64,000 nt of DNA from Aerococcaceae bacterium (GCA_030525795.1 JAUNEB010000001.1:62001-126000); one strand, 5' to 3'. Positions 35,215 to 44,220 are shown, counted from the stretch's first letter. Translations and numbers: made by a program. Notes: a model not told the origin generated them from the letters alone.

Positions 35215-36408
35215 ATGCAACGTGAAACGTTATTACAAAATGTGCAATTATTAGCATTGTTAGAGTTGGATGCTGCGCAGTTGACGCATTATTTAGAAGA
35301 TGAAATTTTGGATAATCCGTTCATTGAATTGGATTATGCGAGCGAGAAAAAAACGCCGACTTTACAGGCAGATTATGGCGATGTTCAAAGTGCAGATGGC
35401 TTTCAAACTTTGACGACATTTGTGTTTGAGCAAATTATGATGTATCGCCAAACGCCGATTCGTGATGCGATGGTCAAATTGGTCGATTATATTGACGAGC
35501 GAGGTTACATTCCGTTTACGTATCCATTTTTGGCAAAAGAATTGGATTTGCCAGAAATTTTGGTATTAGATGCATTGACATTGATTAAGCAGTTGGAGCC
35601 TGCGGGTGTGGGAGCGTATGATTTGCGCGAATGTTTAATGTTACAAACGGAACAAGATAGTCACGCGCCGAATGTTGCGTATTATTTATTGGAAGAATTT
35701 TTTGAGCAGTTGACGCAACAAGAGTATGAGCAAATTGCTTTGCAGTCGCACGTGACGTTAGCTGAAATCCAAGAAAGTGTCGCGTATTATCAATCATTGC
35801 GTGCGATACCTGCGACGTTATTTGACCGCTCCGAAAAACAAGAATTGGTGCCTGATATGACGCTGGAATTAGTGGACGGACTATGGGATTTGCGTTACAA
35901 TCGTGAATATTATCCCCAAATTGTATTCAACCAAATGTATTATGACGACATGTTAGCAACGCAAGAGCCAGAAGTAGTGTCTTATGTGTTGCCACACCAA
36001 GCGCATTATAAACAATTATTTGAAAACTTGACCTTACGTGAGCAGCTGACGCAACAAGTAGCGCAAACTATTTTTGAAGTGCAAAAAAATTATTTTGCTC
36101 ATGAACAGAGCCAAAAAGCGCCACTATTGATTAAGGATATTGCGCGATTGACGCAGTTGCCGGAGACAGTCGTCAACTTGATTGTGACGAATAAACATTT
36201 GGCGTTCGAGCAACAAGTCTACCCGTTTGTTGATTTTATTACCGTGGCAACGCACGAAGGGCGCGGCGGTTGGACGGCTGCTGATGTCAAAACGATGATT
36301 CAACAACTTGTCGCGCAAGACACCGCCATCACGAATGCGCAAATCGTGACGCATTTATTAGAAAAAGGCATTACGGTAAGCGAGCGGACCGTGGCGCTAT
36401 ACCGCTAG
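35215..36408 (+). CDS. rpoN: RNA polymerase sigma-54 factor, short C terminus
   Basis: 397 residues from the ATG at 35215 (AAAGGA site); earlier in-frame starts lack a well-placed site. Sigma-54 directs polymerase to -24/-12 promoters and needs an enhancer-binding ATPase. The N-terminal activator-interacting region has the LLALLELDAAQLTHYLEDEI pattern of Gln/Leu helices; the core-binding domain has LEPAGVGAYDLRECLMLQ; the DNA-binding part has VTNKHLAFEQQVYPFVDFI. It ends exactly at the RpoN box, which reads SERTVALYR instead of ARRTVAKYR, with none of the usual residues after it. No enhancer-binding activator or PTS operon, its usual partners in Firmicutes, is in the window. Confidence 0.9.
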   Translation: MQRETLLQNVQLLALLELDAAQLTHYLEDEILDNPFIELDYASEKKTPTLQADYGDVQSADGFQTLTTFVFEQIMMYRQTPIRDAMVKLVDYIDERGYIPFTYPFLAKELDLPEILVLDALTLIKQLEPAGVGAYDLRECLMLQTEQDSHAPNVAYYLLEEFFEQLTQQEYEQIALQSHVTLAEIQESVAYYQSLRAIPATLFDRSEKQELVPDMTLELVDGLWDLRYNREYYPQIVFNQMYYDDMLATQEPEVVSYVLPHQAHYKQLFENLTLREQLTQQVAQTIFEVQKNYFAHEQSQKAPLLIKDIARLTQLPETVVNLIVTNKHLAFEQQVYPFVDFITVATHEGRGGWTAADVKTMIQQLVAQDTAITNAQIVTHLLEKGITVSERTVALYR

Positions 36409-36419
36409 GAGGAGATCAG

Positions 36420-37244
36420 ATGAAACGTTATGTATTAGGATTGAGTTTAGGATTATTATTGTTTGGTAGCGTACCTGTTTCGGCGACAACGCATCTTAAT
36501 ATTCGGGATAAAGATTTTACCGCGATTGAAGAGCCAGACGATGCGATTGTGCATCATCAGCGCCAAGCGACCGAACAGCCTTATACGGAAGAAAAAGTGA
36601 CGCAAGACATCGCGTATATTTTGCAAGCATTTTATTACGAATCAGGCAAACCGAAGCAAGCGGATATTTTTGGGATGACGGAAGAGGAAGTATTGGATCA
36701 TATTGTAGATAAAACAATCGAAGCGTTCCAAGTATCAGGCATCTTAAAACCAGACGACGCCGATTTAGAAATCACATTCGAAGGGCAGCAGTATCATTTT
36801 CGTGAAGAGCTAAAAAAATCAATCACAGTGACACTCAATTCTTTGCAAACGGCGAACGCGTATGAAATAACAGATGTTGTAATCGACGGCAAAAAAGTGA
36901 CTGCAACGATCGAGGCGCGTTCCATTGATCACTATCAGTACGAAGTTATGCTTTCTTACTCACCCAAGTACAAAACATTCGTCCTGCCACTCATCGAAAA
37001 AATTCGAGCATTGGCCGTAGATGGGGCGAAACCAACGTCAGAACGTATTTTATACAATAATTTGTTGCGTAATGAAGCCGTTTACGGCGTGAATTTGGAC
37101 GGTAATTTCCGTGTACCACTCGAACACGAAGCGCGTACGCGCACACTCGTTATCGAGATGGAATATGATGACAACGGCTTTTTGCAACTAACAGATGCCG
37201 GATTACTCATGATTACACAGATCAAAACATCCAGTTGGGAGTAA
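36420..37244 (+). CDS. Secreted protein of unknown function downstream of rpoN
   Basis: 274 residues with a signal peptide (1-22, MKRYVLGLSLGLLLFGSVPVS-ATT). No lipobox. The mature part has a helical segment (TEEKVTQDIAYILQAFYYES, then GMTEEEVLDHIVDKTIEAF) followed by beta-strand-rich sequence. The helical arrangement is loosely like exported DUF5105-type proteins, a weak guess. The GGAGGAG site starts 1 base after the rpoN stop codon, so it is almost surely co-transcribed with rpoN; the link may be accidental. Confidence 0.8.
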   Translation: MKRYVLGLSLGLLLFGSVPVSATTHLNIRDKDFTAIEEPDDAIVHHQRQATEQPYTEEKVTQDIAYILQAFYYESGKPKQADIFGMTEEEVLDHIVDKTIEAFQVSGILKPDDADLEITFEGQQYHFREELKKSITVTLNSLQTANAYEITDVVIDGKKVTATIEARSIDHYQYEVMLSYSPKYKTFVLPLIEKIRALAVDGAKPTSERILYNNLLRNEAVYGVNLDGNFRVPLEHEARTRTLVIEMEYDDNGFLQLTDAGLLMITQIKTSSWE

Positions 37245-37250
37245 AAAAAC

Positions 37251-37285
37251 AGCTCGCTATCTACAAACGATAGCGAGCTTTTTTA
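37251..37285. terminator. Bidirectional terminator
   Basis: AGCTCGCTATC (37251-37261) pairs with GATAGCGAGCT (37269-37279), loop TACAAAC, with A/T runs on both sides. It serves the rpoN transcript and the convergent lipoprotein gene. Confidence 0.9.
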
Positions 37286-37906
37286 TTATTCTTCAATATA
37301 AGTAAACAGCGGGTGCGTACGATTCGTCAAAAACGCGGGCAATAGCACGTTGCTTTCTTGATCGTAATAACTAATCATCACAAGACGATTTCCCAAGTGC
37401 GTAAACGTGCCGTTTAACAAGTGAATCGCGTTGTCTGCAACTTGCTGTTCAGCCATTTCTTGCTTCATTGGTACGATAATTTGCGCCACGTAAACGTCAT
37501 CTTCGCCGAGTTTGAACTGAATTTCGCGCACCTTTGCATTCAATGCCTTTAACGCCTCATCCTCTTTCAAAAAAGTTTCAATATCTTGCAACGTTTCTGC
37601 TGAAATTGGGGACAAGTTTGCTTCACGATCGCCGCCTATATAATTTTCTTGGTAATACGTTACGATCGCCTGCATCATTTCTTCCTTAGTAAAGCTTAAC
37701 GGAACAGACGTTTTTGGGAAAGTCGAACTTTCCTTGAATGTCTCATCAAAAAGCGCGATGATTTCAGTAGACGCGACACTTTCTGACGAAGCAGATTCTG
37801 CCACGACCGATGATGCGCTTGAACTTTCAGGTGCAGATTCAGGTGCACTTGCTTGACAAGCGGCTAACAAAAAAGCAGATAGTGTAAAAAATAAATATCG
37901 TTTCAT
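37286..37906 (-). CDS. Lipoprotein of unknown function
   Basis: 206 residues. The signal peptide ends in a lipobox LLAAC with Cys17 as the lipidated residue, so the protein is anchored to the outer face of the membrane. A Ser/Ala/Glu-rich linker (18-50) follows, as in the secreted protein at 2442-3623. The remaining part is mixed helix and strand: FTKEEMMQAIVTYYQENYIG and VYVAQIIVPMKQEM. It shares the MKRY start and a similar overall plan with the convergent gene at 36420, but no clear homology. AAGAAGGTCAAC precedes the ATG. Function unknown. Confidence 0.82.
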   Translation of the reverse strand: MKRYLFFTLSAFLLAACQASAPESAPESSSASSVVAESASSESVASTEIIALFDETFKESSTFPKTSVPLSFTKEEMMQAIVTYYQENYIGGDREANLSPISAETLQDIETFLKEDEALKALNAKVREIQFKLGEDDVYVAQIIVPMKQEMAEQQVADNAIHLLNGTFTHLGNRLVMISYYDQESNVLLPAFLTNRTHPLFTYIEE

Positions 37907-38019
37907 AAATGTTGACCTTCTTTCATAAATTCACTTCATTATAGCAATAAACATCGCGCAAAGCCATAACAACAAGTTAACATTCTCATTTCAAAACACA
38001 AGTATAGACAAATTAGGGC

Positions 38020-38048
38020 TTGCCTTTTTCAACTAAAACCGATATAAT
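38020..38048 (+). promoter_or_regulatory. Promoter of the marR-exporter operon
   Basis: -35 TTGCCT (38020-38025), 17-base spacer, perfect -10 TATAAT (38043-38048). The last T of the -10 starts the first operator. Confidence 0.8.
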
Positions 38049-38076
38049 TAACAAAGTTAATTATTAACAAAGTTAA
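38048..38076. promoter_or_regulatory. Two MarR operator palindromes
   Basis: TTAACAAAGTTAA occurs twice (38048-38060 and 38064-38076), each an inverted repeat TTAAC-AAA-GTTAA, with centres 16 bases apart. They overlap the -10 and the transcription start, the position expected for autorepression by the MarR protein encoded 17 bases further on. Confidence 0.75.
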
Positions 38077-38092
38077 ATTTAAGAGGTGTTGA

Positions 38093-38539
38093 ATGGACTA
38101 CAAAGAAGCAACGCAACGCTTGTATCAAGTAAATCAACAATTAAAACGTGCCTATCACGGCATTGATTTGACGATTATGTCCCGTAGTGAATTCCATTTG
38201 TTGCAGCCGTTAGTTGAACAAGCGGACAAGCCGTTGAAAGCATCCGAGTTGTCGCAATATTTGCACGTATCTAACCCAGCTGTGTCGCGCACGCTCAAAA
38301 GCCTTGAAACAAAAGGATGGATCACACGAGTGGACTGTACGAACGATCGCCGCAATAGCTATGTAACGCTCACCGAACAAGGCAGACAAGCCTTTGAAGT
38401 GGGGCGTAAAGTGTGCGACGACATTTTGTTAAAAGCGTTGGAACAATTGGATGGCGACAGCATTGAACGCTACATCGAAATTAGTCAGCAATTGGCACAA
38501 GCATTGCGTGTCACAACATCAACAAAGGAGGAGAAATAA
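38093..38539 (+). CDS. MarR-family transcriptional regulator
   Basis: 148 residues. Winged-helix core: KASELSQYLHVSNPAVSRTL (about 61-80) is the helix-turn-helix, followed by the wing TRVDCTNDRRNSYVTLTEQG with the conserved Asp-Arg pair. N- and C-terminal helices form the dimer. First gene of the operon and overlapping the exporter gene by one base, so it most likely represses its own operon through the two palindromes upstream; release by a drug or metabolite is typical of the family. Confidence 0.92.
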   Translation: MDYKEATQRLYQVNQQLKRAYHGIDLTIMSRSEFHLLQPLVEQADKPLKASELSQYLHVSNPAVSRTLKSLETKGWITRVDCTNDRRNSYVTLTEQGRQAFEVGRKVCDDILLKALEQLDGDSIERYIEISQQLAQALRVTTSTKEEK

Positions 38540-40269
38540 TGATTCGACGTATTATTCCTTATTTTTCAAAGTATAAAAAATATCCCGTGTACGCTTTTTT
38601 GGCGATTTTTGTGGAAGTTGTATGTGAAGTCATGCAACCTGTCTTGATGACGCGTATTATTGATGAAGGGATTCCGAATCGAGATATTGCGCTCATTACA
38701 CGTCAAGGATTGCTTATGTGCGGGTTGGCGCTAGTGTCGCTGACGGCGGGAATATGCGGCGCCAAGTTTGCAGCGAAAGCTTCAACGGGTGTGGCATCTG
38801 AATTGCGCTATGCCGAAATGGAAAAAATCCAACAATTATCCTTCCATAATATGGATTATTTTTCGAATGCATCGCTCATTACGCGCTTGTCTAGTGACGT
38901 GACCAACATTCAAAATACAGGTGTTATGAGTTTGCGTATTTTGTCGCGTGCGCCGTTAATGTTGATGATGGCTGTCTTTTTTGCAATCAATATTAATGCG
39001 GAGTTGTCGTTAGTGTTTTTAGTGGCGGTGCCTGTGTTGGCGTTGGTGTTAGCACTTATTGTGCAAACGGCGTTTCCGCGTTTTCATAAAATGCAACAAG
39101 CAACGGACCGCTTAAACCGTACGTTGCAAGAAAACTTTATTGGCGTTCGCGTCGTCAAGTCATTCGTGCGCGAACAACTTGAAAAAGACAAATTCAATCA
39201 AGAAAATACGAATTTTAGAGAGCGTGCGCTCCACGCGATGAATGTCGTCATTTTCAATATGCCGATGATGCAGTTGACGATTTACGGCTGTATGTTAGCG
39301 GTCATGTGGTTTGGCGGGCGTTTCGTCATGAACGGCGTTATGATGACAGGTGAATTAATTAGTTTCATTTCATATATTACGCAAATTATGATGTCGTTGA
39401 TGATGTTGTCCTTCGTATTTGTAATGTTGACGATGACCAAAGCGTCTGCAGAACGTATTTTTGAAGTGATTGATGTCGATATTGACGTTAAAGAAGCGCC
39501 TGATGCGCAACCCGTTGACGCGATTAGTGGTGATGTCGCCTTTGAAAATGTTCATTTTTCATACGGGAAAGACCAATCAGAAGAAGTCTTGAGCAATATT
39601 AGCTTTTATGTGCGTTCGGGGCAAGTGCTCGGCATTATTGGCGCGACAGGTTCAGGCAAAACGTCGCTCGTCCAACTCATTCCGCGTTTGTATGACACTA
39701 CAAAGGGAACGGTTTATGTTGGCGGACGCGATGTTAAAACCTATCGTTTTGAAGATTTAAGACAACACGTTTCCATGGTATTACAAAAAAACACCTTATT
39801 TACAGGGACGATTCGTGACAATTTGCGCTGGGGCAACGAAAATGCAACCGATGAAGAGTTGATTCAAGCGGCAAAATATGCACAAGCGCACGATTTTATT
39901 ATGAGTTTCCCTGAGGGGTACGACACCAAAATTGAACAAGGTGGTAACAATTTGTCAGGCGGGCAAAAGCAGCGCTTATGTATTGCGCGCGCGATGGTGC
40001 GCAAACCAGCGGTACTTATTTTGGATGATTCGACATCTGCGGTCGATACGGCAACCGACTCTGCGATTCGTGATGCGTTTTTCAACCATTTGCCGAATAC
40101 AACGGTTATCATTATCGCGCAACGCATTTCGTCCATTCAGGGCGCAGACCAAATTTTAGTGCTAGATGATGGCAAAATCAATGGCATTGGCACGCACGAA
40201 ACGTTAATGACAGACAACGCTATTTATCGCAGTATTTATGAAACACAAACGAAAGGGGCTGATGCGTAA
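38539..40269 (+). CDS. Heterodimeric ABC exporter, subunit with degenerate ATPase site (LmrC/BmrC-like)
   Basis: 576 residues: six membrane spans (to about 320), then the nucleotide-binding domain. Walker A GATGSGKT and signature LSGGQKQR are intact, but the Walker B ends in LILDDST, with Asp in place of the catalytic Glu, and the switch residue is Gln (IIIAQRIS) instead of His. This is the known pattern of the non-hydrolysing subunit of LmrCD/TM287-288-type multidrug exporters. Overlaps both neighbours by one base (TAATG). Confidence 0.93.
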   Translation: MIRRIIPYFSKYKKYPVYAFLAIFVEVVCEVMQPVLMTRIIDEGIPNRDIALITRQGLLMCGLALVSLTAGICGAKFAAKASTGVASELRYAEMEKIQQLSFHNMDYFSNASLITRLSSDVTNIQNTGVMSLRILSRAPLMLMMAVFFAININAELSLVFLVAVPVLALVLALIVQTAFPRFHKMQQATDRLNRTLQENFIGVRVVKSFVREQLEKDKFNQENTNFRERALHAMNVVIFNMPMMQLTIYGCMLAVMWFGGRFVMNGVMMTGELISFISYITQIMMSLMMLSFVFVMLTMTKASAERIFEVIDVDIDVKEAPDAQPVDAISGDVAFENVHFSYGKDQSEEVLSNISFYVRSGQVLGIIGATGSGKTSLVQLIPRLYDTTKGTVYVGGRDVKTYRFEDLRQHVSMVLQKNTLFTGTIRDNLRWGNENATDEELIQAAKYAQAHDFIMSFPEGYDTKIEQGGNNLSGGQKQRLCIARAMVRKPAVLILDDSTSAVDTATDSAIRDAFFNHLPNTTVIIIAQRISSIQGADQILVLDDGKINGIGTHETLMTDNAIYRSIYETQTKGADA

Positions 40270-42071
40270 TGAGTCAAAAAACAGCACGTCGCCCACAAAA
40301 TATGAAACAAACGCTCGGCTTTTTGATGCAATATTTGTGGAAAAGTCGCTGGACACTTGCTTTAGTTGTCGTCTTGCTTATTTTGAGTACGGTTGCGGGA
40401 ATTGCGGGCGTCTACTTAATTCGTCCGCTCATCAATGACTTTATCGCAACGAAAGATGTGGCCGGATTAGGACGAATGCTTTTCTGGCTTGCGCTCATTT
40501 ATGTGGTCGGGACAATGGCAACGTATTGGTCGAGCTATTTTATGATTCATATCGGGCAAAAAACGATTGAAACTTTACGACGCGATTTGTTTGCGCACAT
40601 GCAAACTTTACCTGTTAACTATTTTGATACGAATACGCATGGCGACTTGATGTCGCGTTTTACGAACGATTTTGAGAGCATTCAAAACATGTTTAACAAC
40701 AGTTTTTCAGCAATTTTGACGTCTACACTGCAAATTATTTTGACGTTCACGATGATGTTGCTGCTGTCTCCATGGTTGACGTTGCTCGTCGTTTTCATGG
40801 TTGGATTCATGGCATTTCTCGTCAAAAAACTCGGCGGAAAGTCAGCTGTCTTTTTTGGCGCACAACAAAAAAATATGGGCTTGCTTAACGGATTTGTGGA
40901 AGAGCACATTGAAGGACAAAAAGTTGTCAAAGTATTCAGCCACGAAAAACGCGTCATGAATGAATTTGAAACCTTAAATGAGGAGTTGCGTGTAGCCGCG
41001 AATCGCGCGCAGTTTTATGCAATGATGTTGTTCCCCGTTTTGGGCAATATTAGTTACATTAACTACGCATTGACCGCAACACTTGGCGGATTGCTCGTCA
41101 TCAATGGTTATATGGACGTTGGCGCGCTCGCTTCATTTTTGCAATATTCAAGAACATTCACGCAACCTTTGGCGCAAATGTCGCAACAAGTCAACGTCAT
41201 GTTAGCTGCTTTAGCAGGGGCAGAACGTATTTTTGCGATTATTCAAACGCCATCCGAAGTTGACGAAGGTACGGTCACGCTCGAAAAATTGAGCAATCGC
41301 GAGTGGTTTTGGGTTAAAGGGCAAGAGCGTATTCCCGTTGTTGGCAACATTCAACTTGAAGGGGTGCATTTTGGGTATCAACCAGATGTGCCGATTTTGA
41401 AAGATATTCATGTTTGGGCAAAACCTGGTTTGAAAGTCGCGTTCGTCGGTGCCACGGGCGCAGGCAAAACGACGATTACGAACTTAATCAATCGTTTTTA
41501 CGAAATTGATTCAGGCACGATTACTTTTGACGGCATTTCTGTAGCCGATATTAAAAAAGCCGACTTACGTCAAACGATTTCTGTTGTTTTGCAAGACACG
41601 CATCTTTTTACGGGGACCATTGCTGACAATATTCGTTATGGCCGATTAGATGCAAGCGACGATGAAGTAGTCAACGCAGCTAAGTTAGCGAACGCGCACA
41701 GCTTTATCAAACGCTTGCCGCAAGGCTACCAAACCGAAATCACAGGCGACGGCGAAGGACTTTCACAAGGACAACGCCAATTATTAGCCATTGCGCGTGC
41801 GACGGTTGCCAATCCGCGAGTGCTGATTTTGGATGAGGCGACGAGTTCGATTGACTCGCACACCGAAACGCTCATCAGCAAAGGCATGGATCAGCTCATG
41901 TACGGCAGAACCTCGTTCGTCATTGCGCACAGATTATCTACCATTCGCAACGCCGATGTCATCATGGTCATGGAAAAAGGCCAAATTATTGAACGCGGTG
42001 ACCATCAAACCTTAATGGAAAAACGCGGCACGTACTACAAATTATACACAGGCCAAATCGAATTAGACTAA
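40269..42071 (+). CDS. Heterodimeric ABC exporter, subunit with the active ATPase site (LmrD/BmrD-like)
   Basis: 600 residues: six membrane spans, then the nucleotide-binding domain. Walker A GATGAGKT, Walker B LILDEATS with the catalytic Glu, and the switch His (VIAHRLST) are canonical, while the signature is LSQGQ rather than LSGGQ. Combined with the first subunit, one composite site is complete and the other degenerate. The segment KLSNREWFWVKGQERIPVVG before the domain is an insertion common in this branch. Ends at a strong terminator. Likely drug or lipid export. Confidence 0.94.
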   Translation: MSQKTARRPQNMKQTLGFLMQYLWKSRWTLALVVVLLILSTVAGIAGVYLIRPLINDFIATKDVAGLGRMLFWLALIYVVGTMATYWSSYFMIHIGQKTIETLRRDLFAHMQTLPVNYFDTNTHGDLMSRFTNDFESIQNMFNNSFSAILTSTLQIILTFTMMLLLSPWLTLLVVFMVGFMAFLVKKLGGKSAVFFGAQQKNMGLLNGFVEEHIEGQKVVKVFSHEKRVMNEFETLNEELRVAANRAQFYAMMLFPVLGNISYINYALTATLGGLLVINGYMDVGALASFLQYSRTFTQPLAQMSQQVNVMLAALAGAERIFAIIQTPSEVDEGTVTLEKLSNREWFWVKGQERIPVVGNIQLEGVHFGYQPDVPILKDIHVWAKPGLKVAFVGATGAGKTTITNLINRFYEIDSGTITFDGISVADIKKADLRQTISVVLQDTHLFTGTIADNIRYGRLDASDDEVVNAAKLANAHSFIKRLPQGYQTEITGDGEGLSQGQRQLLAIARATVANPRVLILDEATSSIDSHTETLISKGMDQLMYGRTSFVIAHRLSTIRNADVIMVMEKGQIIERGDHQTLMEKRGTYYKLYTGQIELD

Positions 42072-42077
42072 CCAAAC

Positions 42078-42113
42078 AAATCCCCACGCAACAGCGGTTG
42101 CGCGGGGATTTTG
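42078..42113. terminator. Bidirectional terminator after the exporter operon
   Basis: AAATCCCC-A-CGCAAC pairs with GTTGCG-C-GGGGATTT around AGCG, one mismatch, then TT. It lies between convergent genes. Confidence 0.8.
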
Positions 42114-42114
42114 C

Positions 42115-42486
42115 TTATTCCATTGCCAAAATAATGCCTTTACTTGCCAAGTTGTCTAAACATTCTTGCAAATAAGACGCATCGTGCTCCGAATAAATAG
42201 GGCGTGTGAAGGGGATTTCAACGACTGTTTCATAAGGTGCGCAACTTTTGCCGCGATGATGCGGATTATACCATGCAATATCAGGTGTGTAGCCGCGCCG
42301 TTTCATTTCGTCCATAATCAACACATGATATTTAAACAATTTGTACGGATCGTAGTCGAACACATAATTGACAGTTGCATGCGGTTTGCCCCAACCGTTG
42401 CCGCGTAGTGCCGCACACTCACGATGTTGCCCCAACAGTTGTTGTCTCGGCAGTTTTTCGATTAACTTTTCGTGCCATAAACGCAT
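42115..42486 (-). CDS. TIGR02328-type protein (pyrimidine-dimer DNA glycosylase-like)
   Basis: 123 residues. [20 protein letters not shown] followed by [14 protein letters not shown] and [20 protein letters not shown] is the signature of TIGR02328, a small family linked to T4 endonuclease V-like (PF03013) folds. The T4 enzyme uses its N-terminal Thr as the nucleophile; here residue 2 is Arg, so the same chemistry cannot be assumed. AAAGGGTGATATC precedes the ATG. It is a lone gene between the exporter and NADH oxidase. Function unproven. Confidence 0.8.
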   Translation of the reverse strand: MRLWHEKLIEKLPRQQLLGQHRECAALRGNGWGKPHATVNYVFDYDPYKLFKYHVLIMDEMKRRGYTPDIAWYNPHHRGKSCAPYETVVEIPFTRPIYSEHDASYLQECLDNLASKGIILAME

Positions 42487-42612
42487 GATGATATCACCCT
42501 TTCATTATCAGTTTATCGTGCTAGTTATTATAAAATGAAAGCAACCATTTCACAAACAATTTGCCTATCAATAATTACTTCTCAAAAAGTTAATGTGAAT
42601 AGCGCGCTCCTG

Positions 42613-42641
42613 TTGAAAACGCTCTACAAATATGCTACAAT
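42613..42641 (+). promoter_or_regulatory. Promoter of the NADH oxidase gene
   Basis: -35 TTGAAA (42613-42618), 17-base spacer, TGC-extended -10 TACAAT (42636-42641). About 60 bases of leader follow. Confidence 0.75.
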
Positions 42642-42702
42642 ACTCCCGAGACCATTTATCTCAAAAAATAATGTCTATACAAGAAAGGCAGGAATTTTTC
42701 AA

Positions 42703-44073
42703 ATGAGTAAAATCGTAGTAGTGGGTGCAAACCACGCAGGAACAGCATGTATCAACACAATGTTAGGCAATTATGGCAAAGACAACGAAATCGTTGTATT
42801 CGACCAAAACTCTAACATCTCATTCTTAGGATGCGGAATGGCATTATGGATTGGTAAACAAATTGCAGGTGCAGAAGGCTTGTTCTACTCTAACAAAGAA
42901 AAATTAGAAGCAGCTGGCGCTAAAGTTTACATGAATTCTCCAGTAGATTTCGTAGACTACGACAAAAAAGAAGTACACGTTACTTTAGAAAACGGCGAAA
43001 AACACGTAGAATCTTATGACAAGTTAATTTTTGCGACAGGCTCACAACCAATTATCCCACCAATCAAAGGTGTCGAATTAGTAGAAGGCACACGCGAATT
43101 CAAAGCAACATTAGAAAACTTACAATTCGTTAAATTATACCAAAACTCAGCAGAAGTCATCGAAAAATTAGAAAATCCAGACATCAAACGCGTAGCAGTA
43201 GTCGGCGCAGGATATATCGGCGTTGAATTAGCAGAAGCGTTCGAACGTTTAGGCAAAGAAGTAACTTTAGTTGACATCGCAAACACAAGTTTAGGTGGCT
43301 ACTATGACCCAGAATTCACAGATTTAATGAACAAAAACTTGGAAGAACACGGCATCAAGTTAGCTTACGGCCAAACTGTTCAAGCAGTAGAAGGCGATGG
43401 TAAAGTAGAACGCTTAGTCACTGACAAAGAAACATTCGACGTAGACATGGTTATCTTGGCAGTTGGCTTCCGTCCAAACACAGCTTTAGGTAACGGCAAA
43501 ATCGAATTGTTCCGTAACGGTGCGTTCCTTGTTAACAAAAAACAAGAAACAAGCATTCCAGATGTTTATGCAATCGGTGACTGCGCAACGGTATATGACA
43601 ACTCAATCAATGACACAAACTACATTGCTTTAGCTACAAATGCAGTTCGTTCAGGAATTGTCGGTGCGCACAACGCATGCGGCACAGAATTAGAATCCAT
43701 CGGCGTTCAAGGCTCAAACGGTATCGCTATCTATGACTTGAAGATGGTTTCAACTGGTTTAACATTAGAAAAAGCAAAACGCGCTGGTTATAATGCAGTT
43801 GCAACAGACTTCTCTGACTTACAAAAACCAGAATTCATGGAACACGACAACCACGAAGTCAAATTACGCATCGTTTACGACAAAGACACACGCGTCGTAT
43901 TAGGTGCGCAAATGGCATCTAAAGAAGACATGTCAATGGGAATTCACATGTTCTCATTAGCAATCCAAGAAAAAGTAACGATCGAACGCTTAGCGTTATT
44001 AGACATCTTCTTCTTGCCACACTTCAACAAACCATACAACTACATTACAATGGCAGCTATTACAGCTGAATAA
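42703..44073 (+). CDS. nox: NADH oxidase, water-forming (Nox)
   Basis: 456 residues from the ATG at 42703; an in-frame start at 42535 lies upstream of the promoter and is rejected. It reduces O2 to water with NADH, restoring NAD+ and removing oxygen. The FAD-binding start [17 protein letters not shown], the redox-active Cys44 ([10 protein letters not shown]) that cycles as a sulfenic acid, the NAD-binding [17 protein letters not shown] and the FAD segment [13 protein letters not shown] are present. Codon use is strongly biased like the ribosomal genes, pointing to high expression. Single-gene transcript. Confidence 0.95.
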   Translation: MSKIVVVGANHAGTACINTMLGNYGKDNEIVVFDQNSNISFLGCGMALWIGKQIAGAEGLFYSNKEKLEAAGAKVYMNSPVDFVDYDKKEVHVTLENGEKHVESYDKLIFATGSQPIIPPIKGVELVEGTREFKATLENLQFVKLYQNSAEVIEKLENPDIKRVAVVGAGYIGVELAEAFERLGKEVTLVDIANTSLGGYYDPEFTDLMNKNLEEHGIKLAYGQTVQAVEGDGKVERLVTDKETFDVDMVILAVGFRPNTALGNGKIELFRNGAFLVNKKQETSIPDVYAIGDCATVYDNSINDTNYIALATNAVRSGIVGAHNACGTELESIGVQGSNGIAIYDLKMVSTGLTLEKAKRAGYNAVATDFSDLQKPEFMEHDNHEVKLRIVYDKDTRVVLGAQMASKEDMSMGIHMFSLAIQEKVTIERLALLDIFFLPHFNKPYNYITMAAITAE

Positions 44074-44080
44074 TGCTTTT

Positions 44081-44118
44081 ATGCGTGAATTGTTATAGCG
44101 ACAATTCGCGCATTTTTT
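44081..44118 (+). terminator. Terminator of the NADH oxidase gene
   Basis: ATGCGTGAATTGT pairs with ACAATTCGCGCAT (one G-T pair), loop TATAGCG, followed by six T. Confidence 0.9.
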
Positions 44119-44128
44119 GCAAAAAAAC

Positions 44129-44157
44129 TTGCAAACATTGGCAATCAGGCGTATAAT
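44129..44157 (+). promoter_or_regulatory. Promoter of dps
   Basis: -35 TTGCAA (44129-44134), 17-base spacer, perfect -10 TATAAT (44152-44157). Confidence 0.8.
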
Positions 44158-44193
44158 AAAATTATCGATAATCATTCTAAATAAAATTATCGA
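44156..44193. promoter_or_regulatory. Repeated operator-like elements at the dps promoter (PerR/Fur-like)
   Basis: ATAAAATTATCGA occurs twice (44156-44168 and 44181-44193). The first copy is part of the perfect palindrome ATTATCGATAAT (44161-44172), followed by ATCATTCTAA. The A+T-rich palindrome resembles PerR or Fur boxes, and dps is a classic PerR target; the identity of the regulator is inferred. Confidence 0.5.
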
Positions 44194-44220
44194 AAAACTA
44201 CTTGAAAAGGAGCATCATTG

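Noticed and set aside
42535..42702. N-terminal extension of the NADH oxidase
   Set aside because: The promoter at 42613-42641 lies inside the extension, and the FAD-binding start is at 42703.
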